64,000 bases of DNA from Streptomyces griseus (GTDB lineage Bacteria > Actinomycetota > Actinomycetes > Streptomycetales > Streptomycetaceae): contig NZ_MDKB01000004.1 of NCBI RefSeq assembly GCF_001715295.1, positions 501,204 to 565,203 of the forward strand, written 5' to 3'. The notes below the pieces were generated by a model that worked only from the letters and a program-made list of their open reading frames with translations, did no database searches and was not told the origin of the DNA. Positions 8,995 through 16,936 of this stretch are shown here, piece after piece; position 1 is the stretch's first letter, and each line of letters starts with the position of its first letter. A program made the position numbers and the translations under genes.

Positions 8995-9690
8995 ATGACT
9001 GCCAAGCGAGAACCGATCAGCCGGCGTGAACGACCCGCGAAGCCGGCCCTGACACGGCGGGGGATCGTCGAGGTGGCGGTGCGGGTCATGCGGTCCGAGG
9101 GGCTGGAGAAGGTGACCATGCGGCGCCTGGCCCAGGAGCTGGATACCGGCCCCGCCTCGCTCTACGTCTACGTGGCCAACACCGCCGAGCTGCACGCCGC
9201 CGTCCTGGACGCGCTCCTGGGTGAGGTGGAGCTGCCCGCCGACCGGTCCGGGGCCGGCTGGCGCGACGACCTTGTCGCGGTCCTGACCTCCTACACCCGC
9301 CTGCTCTTCGAGCACCCGCAGCTCGCCCGCTCCGCCCTGATCGCCCGCCCGAGCGGCGCGAACTACCTGGACCTGCTCGAACGCCTCCTGCTGCTGCTCT
9401 CCCGCAGCGGCGCCCCGCGCGAGCAGGTCGCCTGGGGAGTGGACAACCTCCTGCAGTACGCGACCGCCACCGCGGCCGAGCACGGCACCCAGGAGCGCGA
9501 CCCGATGAGTCAGGACGACTGGGACGCGCTCACCCGTGCCGCGCACGGCGTGGACAAGGCCGAGCATCCGATGATCGAGGCGCACCTGCCGGCGCTGCTG
9601 TCCGGCACCCAGGACGCCCGGCTGTCCTGGGGCTTCGATCTCGTGATCAACGGCATCCTCCACACCCCCGTCCCGGGCGCCACCGGCTGA
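8995..9690 (+). CDS. TetR-family repressor (TetR_C-type)
   Basis: A 231-residue regulator starting at ATG 8995. The HTH lies at about 25-65 (RGIVEVAVRVMRSEGLEKVT then MRRLAQELDTGPASLYVYV). The C-terminal half (LLFEHPQLARSALIARP, VDNLLQYATATAAEHGTQ) follows the drug-binding architecture of TetR itself. Identical operator copies in front of this gene and of the downstream TetX-like monooxygenase imply autoregulation and control of that enzyme. The effector is unknown; tetracyclines are one possibility given the partner. Confidence 0.85.
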   Translation: MTAKREPISRRERPAKPALTRRGIVEVAVRVMRSEGLEKVTMRRLAQELDTGPASLYVYVANTAELHAAVLDALLGEVELPADRSGAGWRDDLVAVLTSYTRLLFEHPQLARSALIARPSGANYLDLLERLLLLLSRSGAPREQVAWGVDNLLQYATATAAEHGTQERDPMSQDDWDALTRAAHGVDKAEHPMIEAHLPALLSGTQDARLSWGFDLVINGILHTPVPGATG

Positions 9691-9798
9691 TTCCGGGAGG
9701 CTCCGAGGGCTGCGGCGTCCCGCTCGGGACGCCGCTTTGCGCTTCGGCCCGCGCCCATGCCGCACAGGAAGGACGCGCGAGGGACGCAACCCATGGAC

Positions 9799-9829
9799 GA
9801 ACTTGTTCGCTACGAACATGTTCGTTACG
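9799..9829. promoter_or_regulatory. Tandem TetR operators
   Basis: Two back-to-back sites, CGAACTTGTTCGCTACG and CGAACATGTTCGTTACG, precede the monooxygenase start by about 65 bp. The second is identical over 16 bases to the site at 8971. The shared sequence ties this promoter to the TetR upstream. Confidence 0.65.
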
Positions 9830-9891
9830 GTGGAAGTGCGGGTCGGCCAGGGCGGCCGCAGCGTCATTCCCCGCACCCCGAGGAGGACCCC

Positions 9892-11031
9892 ATGAACACG
9901 CACCACCCCGTCGCGATCATCGGCGGAGGTCTCGGCGGCCTCACCGCCGCCCGTGTCCTCCACGTCCACGGCATCAAGGCGGCCGTCTTCGAGCTGGAGC
10001 CGTCGCGGGAGGCCCGCACGCAGGGCGGCATGCTCGACATCCACGAGGAGAACGGCCAGAAGGCCCTGCACGCCGCCGGCCTCCACGACGGCTTCCTCAA
10101 GATCATTCACGAGGGCGGCCAGGCGATGCGCCTGCTCGGGCGTGACGGCACCGTCCATGTCTCGGAGGACGACGACGGCACCGGCGGCCGGCCCGAGGTC
10201 GACCGCGGCGACCTGCGCGACCTGCTCCTCGACGCCCTCCCCGACGGCACCGTCCGCTGGGGCAGGAAGGTCACCGGAGTCCGCGCCCTGGACGGCGGAC
10301 GCCACGAGGTGACCTTCGCCAACGGCTCCGCAATCACCACCGACCTGCTGATCGGCGCCGACGGCGCCTGGTCACGCGTGCGGCCCCTGCTCTCCGACGC
10401 CAGGCCCGCGTACACCGGCATCTCCTTCGTCGAGACCGACCTGCTGGAGGCCGAGACCCGCCACCCGCGCAGCGCGGCCGTGATCGGCGGCGGGTTCTTC
10501 ATCTGCCTCGGCGACGAGCGCGGCTTCCTCGCCCACAAGGAGACCGACGGCAGCCTCCACGTCCACACCGCCCTCAAGGCGGACGAGGGCTGGCTCGACA
10601 CGGTCGACTTCGCCGACCTGACGGCGGCCAAGCAGGCCGTCCTCGCCCGCTTCGAGGGCTGGGACGAGGCCCTGCGCGGCCTGATCACCGACGCGGACAC
10701 CATGACCCCCCGCCGCATCCACGCCCTGCCGGTGGGCCACCGCTGGAACCGCGTGCCGGGCGTGACCCTGCTCGGCGACGCCGCCCACGTGATGTCGCCC
10801 TTCGCCGGTGAGGGCGCGAACCTCGCCATGTTCGACGGCGCCGAACTCGCCCTGGCCATCGCCGCACACCCCGGCGACACCGAGGCCGCCCTGACCGCCT
10901 ACGAGGAAGCCCTCTTCCCGCGCAGCGAAGCCTCCGCCGCCGACTCCGCCCGGAGCCTGGAAACGATGTTCGGCCCGCAAGGCCTGGAGCAGATGACGGC
11001 GTTCCTCACCACCGGTCCGGCAGCCCCGTAA
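9892..11031 (+). CDS. TetX-like FAD-dependent monooxygenase
   Basis: A 379-residue group A flavin monooxygenase. ATG 9892 follows GAGGAGGA; the frame is open upstream but homology starts at HHPVAIIGGGLGGLTAARVL, the GxGxxG FAD site. TQGGMLDIHEENGQKAL, RPEVDRGDLRDLLLDAL and LGDAAHVMSPFAGEGANLA align motif by motif with what I remember of the tetracycline-inactivating enzyme TetX, including the spacing. Controlled by the adjacent TetR. It could hydroxylate tetracyclines or another polycyclic substrate; TetX-like enzymes in producers often have other substrates, so resistance is an inference. Confidence 0.8.
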   Translation: MNTHHPVAIIGGGLGGLTAARVLHVHGIKAAVFELEPSREARTQGGMLDIHEENGQKALHAAGLHDGFLKIIHEGGQAMRLLGRDGTVHVSEDDDGTGGRPEVDRGDLRDLLLDALPDGTVRWGRKVTGVRALDGGRHEVTFANGSAITTDLLIGADGAWSRVRPLLSDARPAYTGISFVETDLLEAETRHPRSAAVIGGGFFICLGDERGFLAHKETDGSLHVHTALKADEGWLDTVDFADLTAAKQAVLARFEGWDEALRGLITDADTMTPRRIHALPVGHRWNRVPGVTLLGDAAHVMSPFAGEGANLAMFDGAELALAIAAHPGDTEAALTAYEEALFPRSEASAADSARSLETMFGPQGLEQMTAFLTTGPAAP

Positions 11032-11147
11032 CCCCCACCCCCCTACGACCACGCGGCGGCGGGCCCCACCGGCCTTTACCCAGGGCCGGCACGCCCACCG
11101 CACCCAGCTCTCCCTCACCCGGAAACCTCTCACCCACAGGAGTCACG

Positions 11148-11288
11148 TTGCCGAAGATCGCGATCACTCTCGGCAGCACCCGCACCGGTCGCGCCGGAGC
11201 GAACGTCGCCCCATGGGTCCTGAAACAGGCCCCCCAGCGCGGCCGGGCGCTGAGCTACGGCCGCAGGACGGGCTTCCCGGCGGCGTGA
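11148..11288 (+). pseudogene. N-terminal remnant of an NADPH-dependent FMN reductase
   Basis: A TTG start behind ACAGGAGTCACG gives PKIAITLGSTRTGRAGANVA, the flavodoxin-like FMN-binding start of NADPH-dependent FMN reductases. After about 28 residues the similarity ends and a stop follows at residue 47; the family is normally near 180-200 residues. The fragment runs head-on into the tail of a truncated oxidoreductase on the other strand, so both look cut by the same rearrangement. Confidence 0.5.
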
Positions 11289-11575
11289 CCGCTCGCGCTC
11301 AGTTCCAGCGCCTTCGCGGCGTCCTCCAGCAGAAGGCTCTGCGCGATGCGCACCGTGAGCTTGCCGTCGGCTGCGAGGCGGGCGTACTCGCCGAGGCGGG
11401 AACCGAACGGCGCGCCGGGGCCGGAGAAGGTGACGCCCAGCTCGGCGGCCTTCAGATCGGCGATGGTGATGATCCGGTCGGTGCCCCGCGCAGGTCGATC
11501 GACACCTCCAGGTCGCCTGCCCCCGCGGCGTCGTACACGGCGTCTCGCTCCAGGGGAAAGATCGACTTGGCCGGG
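11255..11575 (-). pseudogene. C-terminal remnant of a quinone oxidoreductase, frameshifted
   Basis: Reading leftward, DAVYDAAGAGDLEVSIDLRG is followed, after a one-base frame change near 11490, by GTDRIITIADLKAAELGVTF and a family C-terminus (HAAGKPVLRP). These match the end of the intact quinone oxidoreductase at 43007-43921 (DAVLDAAGKGALEDSISLRG, GTDRIVTTADFRAAELGVVF). The N-terminal two thirds are missing. It is a decayed paralogue, not an active gene. Confidence 0.6.
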
Positions 11576-11622
11576 ACCGGTGGCGGCCGCACCGGCACGT
11601 CGACTGGTTCCGGCTCGGGGGC

Positions 11623-12501
11623 TCAGGAACCAGCCACGTTCGTGGGCGCGGTCCAGCCGGTGTATCGAATCCACTCGGCCAGGTCGAGGGTGGCCGGCTC
11701 GATCGCCCGCACCACCGCAAGATCCGACGGGTGTTCCGCCGCCTTCGCGAACTGGCGGAACATCGCCCTGTCGAGGTCGTCGGGAAGCACGCTCAACGGG
11801 AGGGCCTCGTACCGTGCCGGGAGCCCGGCGCGCGCGCCGAACGCCGCGGCGATCTGAGGACCCGTCAGCTCGTCGCCGACGAGCTCGACGGCTCCGCCGG
11901 GTGCCTCCGCGGTGTCGAGCAGGAGCGCGGCGGCGACCCTGCCGACGTCCCTGACCGAGATCATCTTCAGGGCGACGTCCTCCGGCAGCGGCAGCCTCAC
12001 CACGATCTCTCCGTGCTCCAGGCTCGGTGCCATCTCCTCCATGAAGGGGGTCGGGCGAACCATCGCGGCCCTGAGGCCGGACTTCCTCAGGTGCTCCTCG
12101 ATCGAGTGCTTCGAGTCATGGTGCGGCACACCCCGCTCCCGGTCCGCGCCGAAGGCAGAGTTGAACACGACGTGCGGGACGCGTGCCGCGACCGCCGCGT
12201 CGACGAGCGCGGTGCCGATGCGGATCTCCGTCTCGACCTCTTCGAGGTTGTTCGCTTCCGGGGTCATGAAGCAGAACGCCTCGACCGCCGTCAGCGCGGC
12301 GGCCAGCGACGCCGGGTCATCGATACGGATGGCCGCCAGCTCGACGCCGCGGGCGGCCAGCGCGTGAGCCCGGTCGGACTGCGGGTTACGGACCAGAGCC
12401 CGCACCCGCGCCTTGTGGTCCAGCAGCGCGTCGACCACCGCCCCGCCCTGTCGCCCCGTCGCGCCGAAGACTGCGATGGTGCCGGTCGTCCGTGTGCTCA
12501 T
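11623..12501 (-). CDS. NmrA-like NAD(P)-binding protein
   Basis: A 292-residue atypical SDR. The N-terminus GTIAVFGATGRQGGAVVDAL is the GATGxxG dinucleotide site. ARVPHVVFNSAFGADR and a GLRAAMVRPTPFMEEM segment are typical of NmrA/HSCARG-like redox-sensing or quinone-reducing proteins. I use the ATG at 12501 (MSTRTTG); an ATG three codons earlier is equally possible. The MarR-type gene lies immediately upstream on the same strand, and two palindromic sites separate them. Confidence 0.78.
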   Translation of the reverse strand: MSTRTTGTIAVFGATGRQGGAVVDALLDHKARVRALVRNPQSDRAHALAARGVELAAIRIDDPASLAAALTAVEAFCFMTPEANNLEEVETEIRIGTALVDAAVAARVPHVVFNSAFGADRERGVPHHDSKHSIEEHLRKSGLRAAMVRPTPFMEEMAPSLEHGEIVVRLPLPEDVALKMISVRDVGRVAAALLLDTAEAPGGAVELVGDELTGPQIAAAFGARAGLPARYEALPLSVLPDDLDRAMFRQFAKAAEHPSDLAVVRAIEPATLDLAEWIRYTGWTAPTNVAGS

Positions 12502-12519
12502 CGCTGCCACCCTTCACTG

Positions 12520-12556
12520 GTTCATGACATGGACGAAATTAGTTCATGGCATGAAC
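12520..12556. promoter_or_regulatory. Two MarR-type operator copies
   Basis: GTTCATGACATGGAC (12520-12534) and the perfect palindrome GTTCATGGCATGAAC (12542-12556) are spaced by 22 bp, two helical turns, directly upstream of the NmrA-like gene. The distance and symmetry fit cooperative binding by the MarR-domain regulator encoded next door. Confidence 0.6.
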
Positions 12557-12584
12557 GTCGTCAAGGTGCGGGTGTAGCGGGACC

Positions 12585-13304
12585 TCACGGTGTGACGGGT
12601 TGGTTCGAGGTGGGCGAAGAGAGGTCCGAGGTGTCCACGAGGGCGGTGGCCACACGCTCGAAGTCGCGCTGCCCGTCGGCGTCGAGGTTCCTCGCGATCT
12701 CGGGCAGGCGCTTGATGACCTCGGCGTAAAGGGCCTCGGCGAGCACCTTCCCCGTGGGCGTGGCACTGAGCATGACGACCCGTCGGTCCTGCGCCGAGCT
12801 TGCCCGGCCGACCAACTCGCGCCGCGCGGTGCGATCGACCAGCTGGCTCAACGCGTTCTTGGTCATACCCAACGACGCGGCGAGGTCAGCCATCTGCCGC
12901 GGCTCGTCCCTGACTGCGCAGAGCAGCGTGGCCTGCGAGGAGGTCAGGTCGAACTCGGCACAGATCTGGGCGTACTTGCGCTGAATCACAACCGAGAGCC
13001 AGAAGAGCTTGTCGCCGTACACGGATTCGCCGGGCGCCTCGTCATCGGGGACGGGGAAGCATTCGGCCAGCTTCTCCAGGAGCTTCGCGTAGGCGGCGCG
13101 CTGCGGCGGCCGCGGCGCGGTCCGGCCGGCCTCCCAGTTCCCGACCGCCTCGCGGCGCGTGTCGAGGGTCTTCGCGACCTGGGCCTGGCTCAGCCCGGCA
13201 GCCTCGCGTAGGCGCCTGCGCTCAGCAGGCGGGGGCAGGCCGCCCTGGGCGACCTGTTCCAGCAGCGCGTCCACGTTGCCGAGCAGCTCGTCTTCAGTGG
13301 GCAC
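12585..13304 (-). CDS. XRE-MarR fusion transcriptional regulator
   Basis: A 239-residue protein with two DNA-binding domains. I start at GTG 13304 because GGAGG lies 8 nt before it. Residues 1-80 form an XRE-type HTH (LREAAGLSQAQVAKTLDTRR, then NWEAGRTAPRPPQRAAYAKL), of a kind I remember from Streptomyces plasmid and telomere-associated proteins such as Tap. From about 90 on it is a complete MarR domain (ICAEFDLTSSQATLLCAV, MADLAASLGMTKNALSQLVD, then SSAQDRRVVMLSATPTG). No frameshift separates them. It is upstream of the NmrA-like gene and presumably regulates it. Confidence 0.8.
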   Translation of the reverse strand: MPTEDELLGNVDALLEQVAQGGLPPPAERRRLREAAGLSQAQVAKTLDTRREAVGNWEAGRTAPRPPQRAAYAKLLEKLAECFPVPDDEAPGESVYGDKLFWLSVVIQRKYAQICAEFDLTSSQATLLCAVRDEPRQMADLAASLGMTKNALSQLVDRTARRELVGRASSAQDRRVVMLSATPTGKVLAEALYAEVIKRLPEIARNLDADGQRDFERVATALVDTSDLSSPTSNQPVTP

Positions 13305-13734
13305 AGGGCTCACCTCCACTGGATACTCTACATCATACCCACATTGGATCGCACATGAATCGCTCATGTGGGTAGGTCACGCCAGCACGGGGTGGGCTGC
13401 GAGAGGCGCCGCCCTCCCGCTGCCGATCGCCGGACAGCCCGGCGTAGGGAGGGCACGGATCGCCGACCTCGTCCAGGCGGTGCTGCGTCGGCGCGGGTGC
13501 GTGCGGGCGTTCAGCGGGGCGTCCGCCTGGAGGCGGGCCGCCAGGTCTGGGTTGGCCGGAGCGGCCGCGGCGACGGTGACGACGTCGGCCGGCCCGGCGT
13601 CGAGGTCGGCGATCCGGACCTCGAGGGGAGCGCCGGCAGGGTTGAGGAGCAGGGCCGTAGTCCATTCGCGGCGCAGCCTCGCGACGCGGTCTTCGTCTCC
13701 GGCGTGGATCACGTGCGCTGCCCCACCGGCCGGT
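13305..13734. other. No confident gene; possible short remnant
   Basis: A minus-strand stretch (13377-13754) reads through as 125 codons with a protein-like middle (HVIHAGDEDRVARLRREW, APLEVRIADLDAGPADVV) but a low-complexity end and no clear ribosome site. I do not recognise it. Its upstream end merges with the broken recombinase, so it is probably part of the same debris. Confidence 0.3.
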
Positions 13735-14090
13735 CTACGATCCGACCCACCCACTGGGCCGCCACCGCGCGCGGATCAGCGACCGGATCATCTTCGACAA
13801 GCTGCTCCAGCTCCTCCGCTTCGGCTGCTCCTGGTGGAGGACGTCGAGCATGTCGAGGATGTGCCCGGTGCCGCGGACGGGGCGGAATATCTCGGAGATG
13901 TGCACGGTGTCGCCCGGCCGCGCGGAGGTGAGCGGCTCGCGGAACTCCGGCCGTCGGAGTGGGTGGAGGCGGCTGGAGGTGCCAGGGCCCTCCACGAAGA
14001 CGACCGGGTCTTCGATCCCTCCAGGACGAGGTCCTGCCGGGCGGTGGACTGCTGGTCGGTCGAGGCCCGCTTGCCAACCAGGTTCGCCAC
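13735..14090 (-). pseudogene. Serine recombinase (resolvase/invertase) remnant, frameshifted
   Basis: One frame begins near 14090 with RASTDQQSTARQDLVLEG, the catalytic-serine motif of resolvases. After a frame change near 14015 another frame continues RRPEFREPLTSARPGDTVHI and FRPVRGTGHILDMLDVLHQE, the family catalytic core. The C-terminal DNA-binding domain is not found. The gene is dead and marks an old transposon or integrative element next to the repeat at 14132. Confidence 0.65.
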
Positions 14091-14131
14091 CGAAAGGCCC
14101 CTTCCGTACGAAGGATCGGACCCTGTCTGTC

Positions 14132-14240
14132 GTTAAACCCTGTCAGCAATCGCCATCGGATCTGATGGGATTCGCGGCGCCGCGAACCCTGGATTGCGGG
14201 GGTTCATCGGACGCGCCGCCTGCCTGTCGGCAAACGATGG
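14132..14240. repeat. Dispersed repeat, copy 1 (pair with 42765-42875)
   Basis: GGATCTGATGGGATTCG at 14158-14174 and CCTGTCGGCAAACGAT at 14223-14238 recur at 42791 and 42859 in the same order with a 3-bp difference in spacing; the flanking 26 bases before the first block also align without gaps. This copy lies directly upstream of the dead recombinase, so it may be the 5' flank or end of a lost transposon. Confidence 0.5.
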
Positions 14241-14245
14241 CGAGC

Positions 14246-14440
14246 TCGACTTGAGGGTGCCATCGTTTGACGACAGGGCGGCGGTCCCCGGCTTGCCGGT
14301 GCTGATGAAGATCACTGCGATGATCGTGCACACAACCAGGATGCCGACGGCCCGCCAGATGGCGGTCGAGGGGCCCTCGCCCCTGCCCGGGTCCTGGTGC
14401 GGCTTCTGCGTGGCCGAGGTGTCGCATGGGCCATCTTCTG
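14246..14440 (-). other. Possible small membrane protein fragment
   Basis: In one minus-strand frame a single transmembrane helix (AIWRAVGILVVCTIIAVIFI) is preceded by a charged, Pro-rich stretch and followed by Ser-rich sequence running into the repeat at 14132. There is no ribosome site at a sensible distance and the frame begins inside the Old Yellow Enzyme gene. Either a truncated gene or chance. Confidence 0.25.
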
Positions 14441-14457
14441 CCTGCGCGGTATCGCTG

Positions 14458-15531
14458 TCAGTCGGCGAGCGTGGTGTAGTCGGTGTAGCCGCGGGTGTCG
14501 CCACCGTAGAACGTGGTGGGATCGGGTTCGGTGACGGGGGCGTGGTTCTGCCAGCGCCGGACGAGGTCGGGGTTGGCGATGAAGGCCCTGCCGACGGAGA
14601 CGAGGTCTGCCCGGCCGCTGTCGATGTGCCGGCGGGCAGCGGTGGCGTCGGTCATCGGGTACCAGCCGTCGTTGACGATGAGCGTGCCGTCGAAGCGGGT
14701 CCGGAGGTCGGTGAGCAGGGGTGTGGCGGGGTCACCGATGGTGTGCAGGTAGGCGAGCCCCAGCGGGGCGATCGCGTCGATGAGAGTGCGGTAGGTCGCG
14801 GCGGTTTCGGCCGGGTCGTCCTCGATCGCTCCGTGCAGGTTGATGCCCGGCGAGATACGCAGGCCCACGCGTTCGCTGCCGACCGCCTCGGCCACGGCCG
14901 TCACCAGGTCGATCGCGAAGCGTGCCCGGCCTGTCGTGGATCCGCCGTAGGTGTCGGTGCGGTGGTTGGTGGACGGTGCGAGGAACTGATGGATCAGGTA
15001 GCCGTTGGCACCGTGCAGTTCGATGCCGTCGAGGCCGGCTTCGACGGCGGCGCGTGCGCTGTCCGCGTACTCCTCGATGACGGACGGGATCTCCGCCGTG
15101 GTCAGGGCCCGCGGTACCGGGTGTGGCCTGGGCCCACTCGGGGTGAACATCTCGCCGGGCGCGGCGAGGGCGCTGGGGGCTACGGTTTCGTGGCCGTCCT
15201 TGTTGTCCGGGTGCGCGATCCGTCCCGCGTGCATGATCTGGGCGACAATGTGGCCGCCTTCCTCGTGCACGCCGTCGGCGACGGCGCTCCATCCGCCGAT
15301 CTGACGGTGTGTGTGGAGGCCAGGGGTGTTCGAGTAGCCCTGTCCGGTTGCGCTGGGCTGGATGCCTTCGGTGATGATCAGGCCGGCAGTGGCCCGCTGC
15401 CGGTAGTAGGTGGCGGTGGCCTCGCCGGGCACGCCGGAGGCGTCGGCGCGGTTGCGGGTCATGGGGGCCATGGCGATCCGGTTGGGCAGTGTCCACTTGC
15501 CGACGGTTACGGGGCTGAACAGGTCGGGCAT
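14458..15531 (-). CDS. Old Yellow Enzyme family NADH:flavin oxidoreductase / alkene reductase
   Basis: A 357-residue TIM-barrel flavoprotein. ATG 15531 lies 10 nt after AAGGAG; the open frame upstream has no family similarity. NRIAMAPMTRNRA (about 17-29) is the FMN-binding start, and GIELHGANGYLIHQFLAP (about 177) carries the His/Asn pair that binds the carbonyl of the substrate. NHRTDTYGGS and a SVGRAFIANPDLV segment complete the fold. It reduces activated C=C bonds such as those in enones, quinones or nitrate esters. A second member is at 44694-45767. Confidence 0.9.
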   Translation of the reverse strand: MPDLFSPVTVGKWTLPNRIAMAPMTRNRADASGVPGEATATYYRQRATAGLIITEGIQPSATGQGYSNTPGLHTHRQIGGWSAVADGVHEEGGHIVAQIMHAGRIAHPDNKDGHETVAPSALAAPGEMFTPSGPRPHPVPRALTTAEIPSVIEEYADSARAAVEAGLDGIELHGANGYLIHQFLAPSTNHRTDTYGGSTTGRARFAIDLVTAVAEAVGSERVGLRISPGINLHGAIEDDPAETAATYRTLIDAIAPLGLAYLHTIGDPATPLLTDLRTRFDGTLIVNDGWYPMTDATAARRHIDSGRADLVSVGRAFIANPDLVRRWQNHAPVTEPDPTTFYGGDTRGYTDYTTLAD

Positions 15532-15639
15532 CTGGGGTTCTCCTTGGGGTGGCTGTGTCTGTCGGCGGTGGCCCGTCGGTGGCCACGTGGCGAGGCGGCG
15601 GATGGCGATGACGGTGGCGGTCTGTCCGGCAGGGCCGGC

Positions 15640-15718
15640 CGATGCCCGGCCGGTCGAACTGCTGGTGCTGTTCGGCAGCCAGGGCGAGCGCGCCCATCCG
15701 CGGGCCCGAAACACCTGA
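15640..15718 (+). pseudogene. Detached C-terminus of an XRE-cupin regulator
   Basis: This stretch reads RPVELLVLFGSQGERAHPRA to a stop. That is almost the same as the last residues of the intact regulator at 16208-16792 (TVELLVLFGSQGERAHLKA), but it lies on the opposite strand about 0.5 kb away. It is a leftover 3' end of a duplicated or inverted copy. Confidence 0.7.
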
Positions 15719-16207
15719 CGGCCGGGGGGCGGGCATGGGTGCGTCAGCCCCGCTGTGACGGCCCGAGAGGCAACAGGCCGTCCAGGCCGTGGCGGCGTTC
15801 GCCTGTGACCTGCTCGCAAGGGCCGCCTCCGCCTCGGGTGTGAAGACGCCCGCGACGTCACGCCAGTAGCCTCACCCGGCACCTGTCCGGTGCCCAGTAA
15901 CCATGCTGTTTCGGCAAGATTCTGGATCGCTTCCGGCCCGGGCAGCGGCGCGGGCCGTCGATCACCAGGTGCGGCAGAGGAGTTGCCTGGTCGGTTGGCA
16001 TGAAGTCACCCTGTTCCTGCACGAGGGCGCGGGGCTGGCACAGGAGCAGGGGGAGCAGCTGGCTGGTCTGGGCGCGGGTGTGGTCGAGGGCCGGGTCGGC
16101 GCTCGGAGGCCGAGGTGTCGCGGCGGGTGCTGAGCCCGCGCGTGCATGGCCTGGAGGGTCTCGCGGACGGTCGCGAGCGGTGCTGGCGTCTTCGCCGGGG
16201 GCGTGAT
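15719..16207. other. Decayed intergenic stretch with an operator-like sequence
   Basis: No intact gene. At 15902-15916 CATGCTGTTTCGGCA resembles the palindrome in front of the XRE-cupin gene (16802-16818). Several frames look protein-like only over short distances. It is best read as debris of a rearranged second copy of the XRE-cupin locus. Confidence 0.4.
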
Positions 16208-16792
16208 TCAGGTGGTGCGGGCCTTGAGGTGGGCCCGCTCTCCCTGGGAGCCGAACAGAACGAGGAGTTCCACGGTCCGCTCGTCGTCGGGGCCGAGCCA
16301 GTGCGGCACATGGGTGTCGAACTCGGCGGCCTCACCGGGCTTGAGGATCACCCTCTCCTCCCCGAGGAGGAGGCGCAGCCGGCCGGCGAGGACGTAGACC
16401 CATTCGAAGCCCTCGTGGGTACTCAGCTGCGGCTCGGTGCCGGGCCGGGGCGGAATGAGGAGCTTGTGGGCCTGGACACCGCCGGGCCGGCTCAGCGGCA
16501 CGAAGGTCATGCCGTCGCGGGTGACCGGTTTGAGGTGGATGCGCGGGTCCCCGGTGCGCGGCGCGCCGACGAGTTCGTCCAGGGGTACGGCGTAGACCTC
16601 GGCGAGCGGCAGCAGCATCTCCAGGGTCGGTTTGCGACCCCCGCCTTCGAGGCGGGAAAGCGTGCTTTCGTTGATCCCCGTCTGCTCGGCCAGGGCAGCC
16701 AGCGTCAGGCCGTGACGTCGGCGCAGGTCCCGCAGGCGTGGCCCGACCGCGGCCAGCCGGTCCTTCTTCCCGATGTGCTGTGCGGCGCTCAT
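16208..16792 (-). CDS. XRE-cupin transcriptional regulator
   Basis: A 194-residue regulator with an N-terminal XRE HTH (about 15-70: LRDLRRRHGLTLAALAEQTG, NESTLSRLEGGGRKP) and a C-terminal cupin (about 100-190: EGFEWVYVLAGRLRLLLGEE, FDTHVPHWLGPDDE). I use ATG 16792; an ATG four codons upstream overlaps the palindrome and is less likely. Such proteins sense small ligands through the cupin pocket and repress neighbours. The divergent MFS pump and methyltransferase are the expected targets. Confidence 0.85.
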   Translation of the reverse strand: MSAAQHIGKKDRLAAVGPRLRDLRRRHGLTLAALAEQTGINESTLSRLEGGGRKPTLEMLLPLAEVYAVPLDELVGAPRTGDPRIHLKPVTRDGMTFVPLSRPGGVQAHKLLIPPRPGTEPQLSTHEGFEWVYVLAGRLRLLLGEERVILKPGEAAEFDTHVPHWLGPDDERTVELLVLFGSQGERAHLKARTT

Positions 16793-16801
16793 ACCCACCA
16801 G

Positions 16802-16818
16802 CATGCTGAAACAGCATG
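16802..16818. promoter_or_regulatory. Operator palindrome for the XRE-cupin regulator
   Basis: CATGCTG-AAA-CAGCATG is a perfect 7-3-7 palindrome immediately upstream of the regulator start and 119 bp before the divergent MFS gene. Near copies occur at 15902 and, 15 of 15 bases, at 57046-57060. Confidence 0.6.
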
Positions 16819-16936
16819 AGGCTTTGCAACTCCAGCAGTGGCCATCGCAGTGTCGTACCGGTGGCCCGCCCGATTGCCCGGCGGCCCGCGAATGACCTGC
16901 CCTTTTCCCTTGATCTGCTGAGGACTGACCCCTGCG

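Noticed and set aside
12520..12556. A short CRISPR-like direct repeat
   Set aside because: Two 15-bp related palindromes 22 bp apart are explained by a MarR operator.
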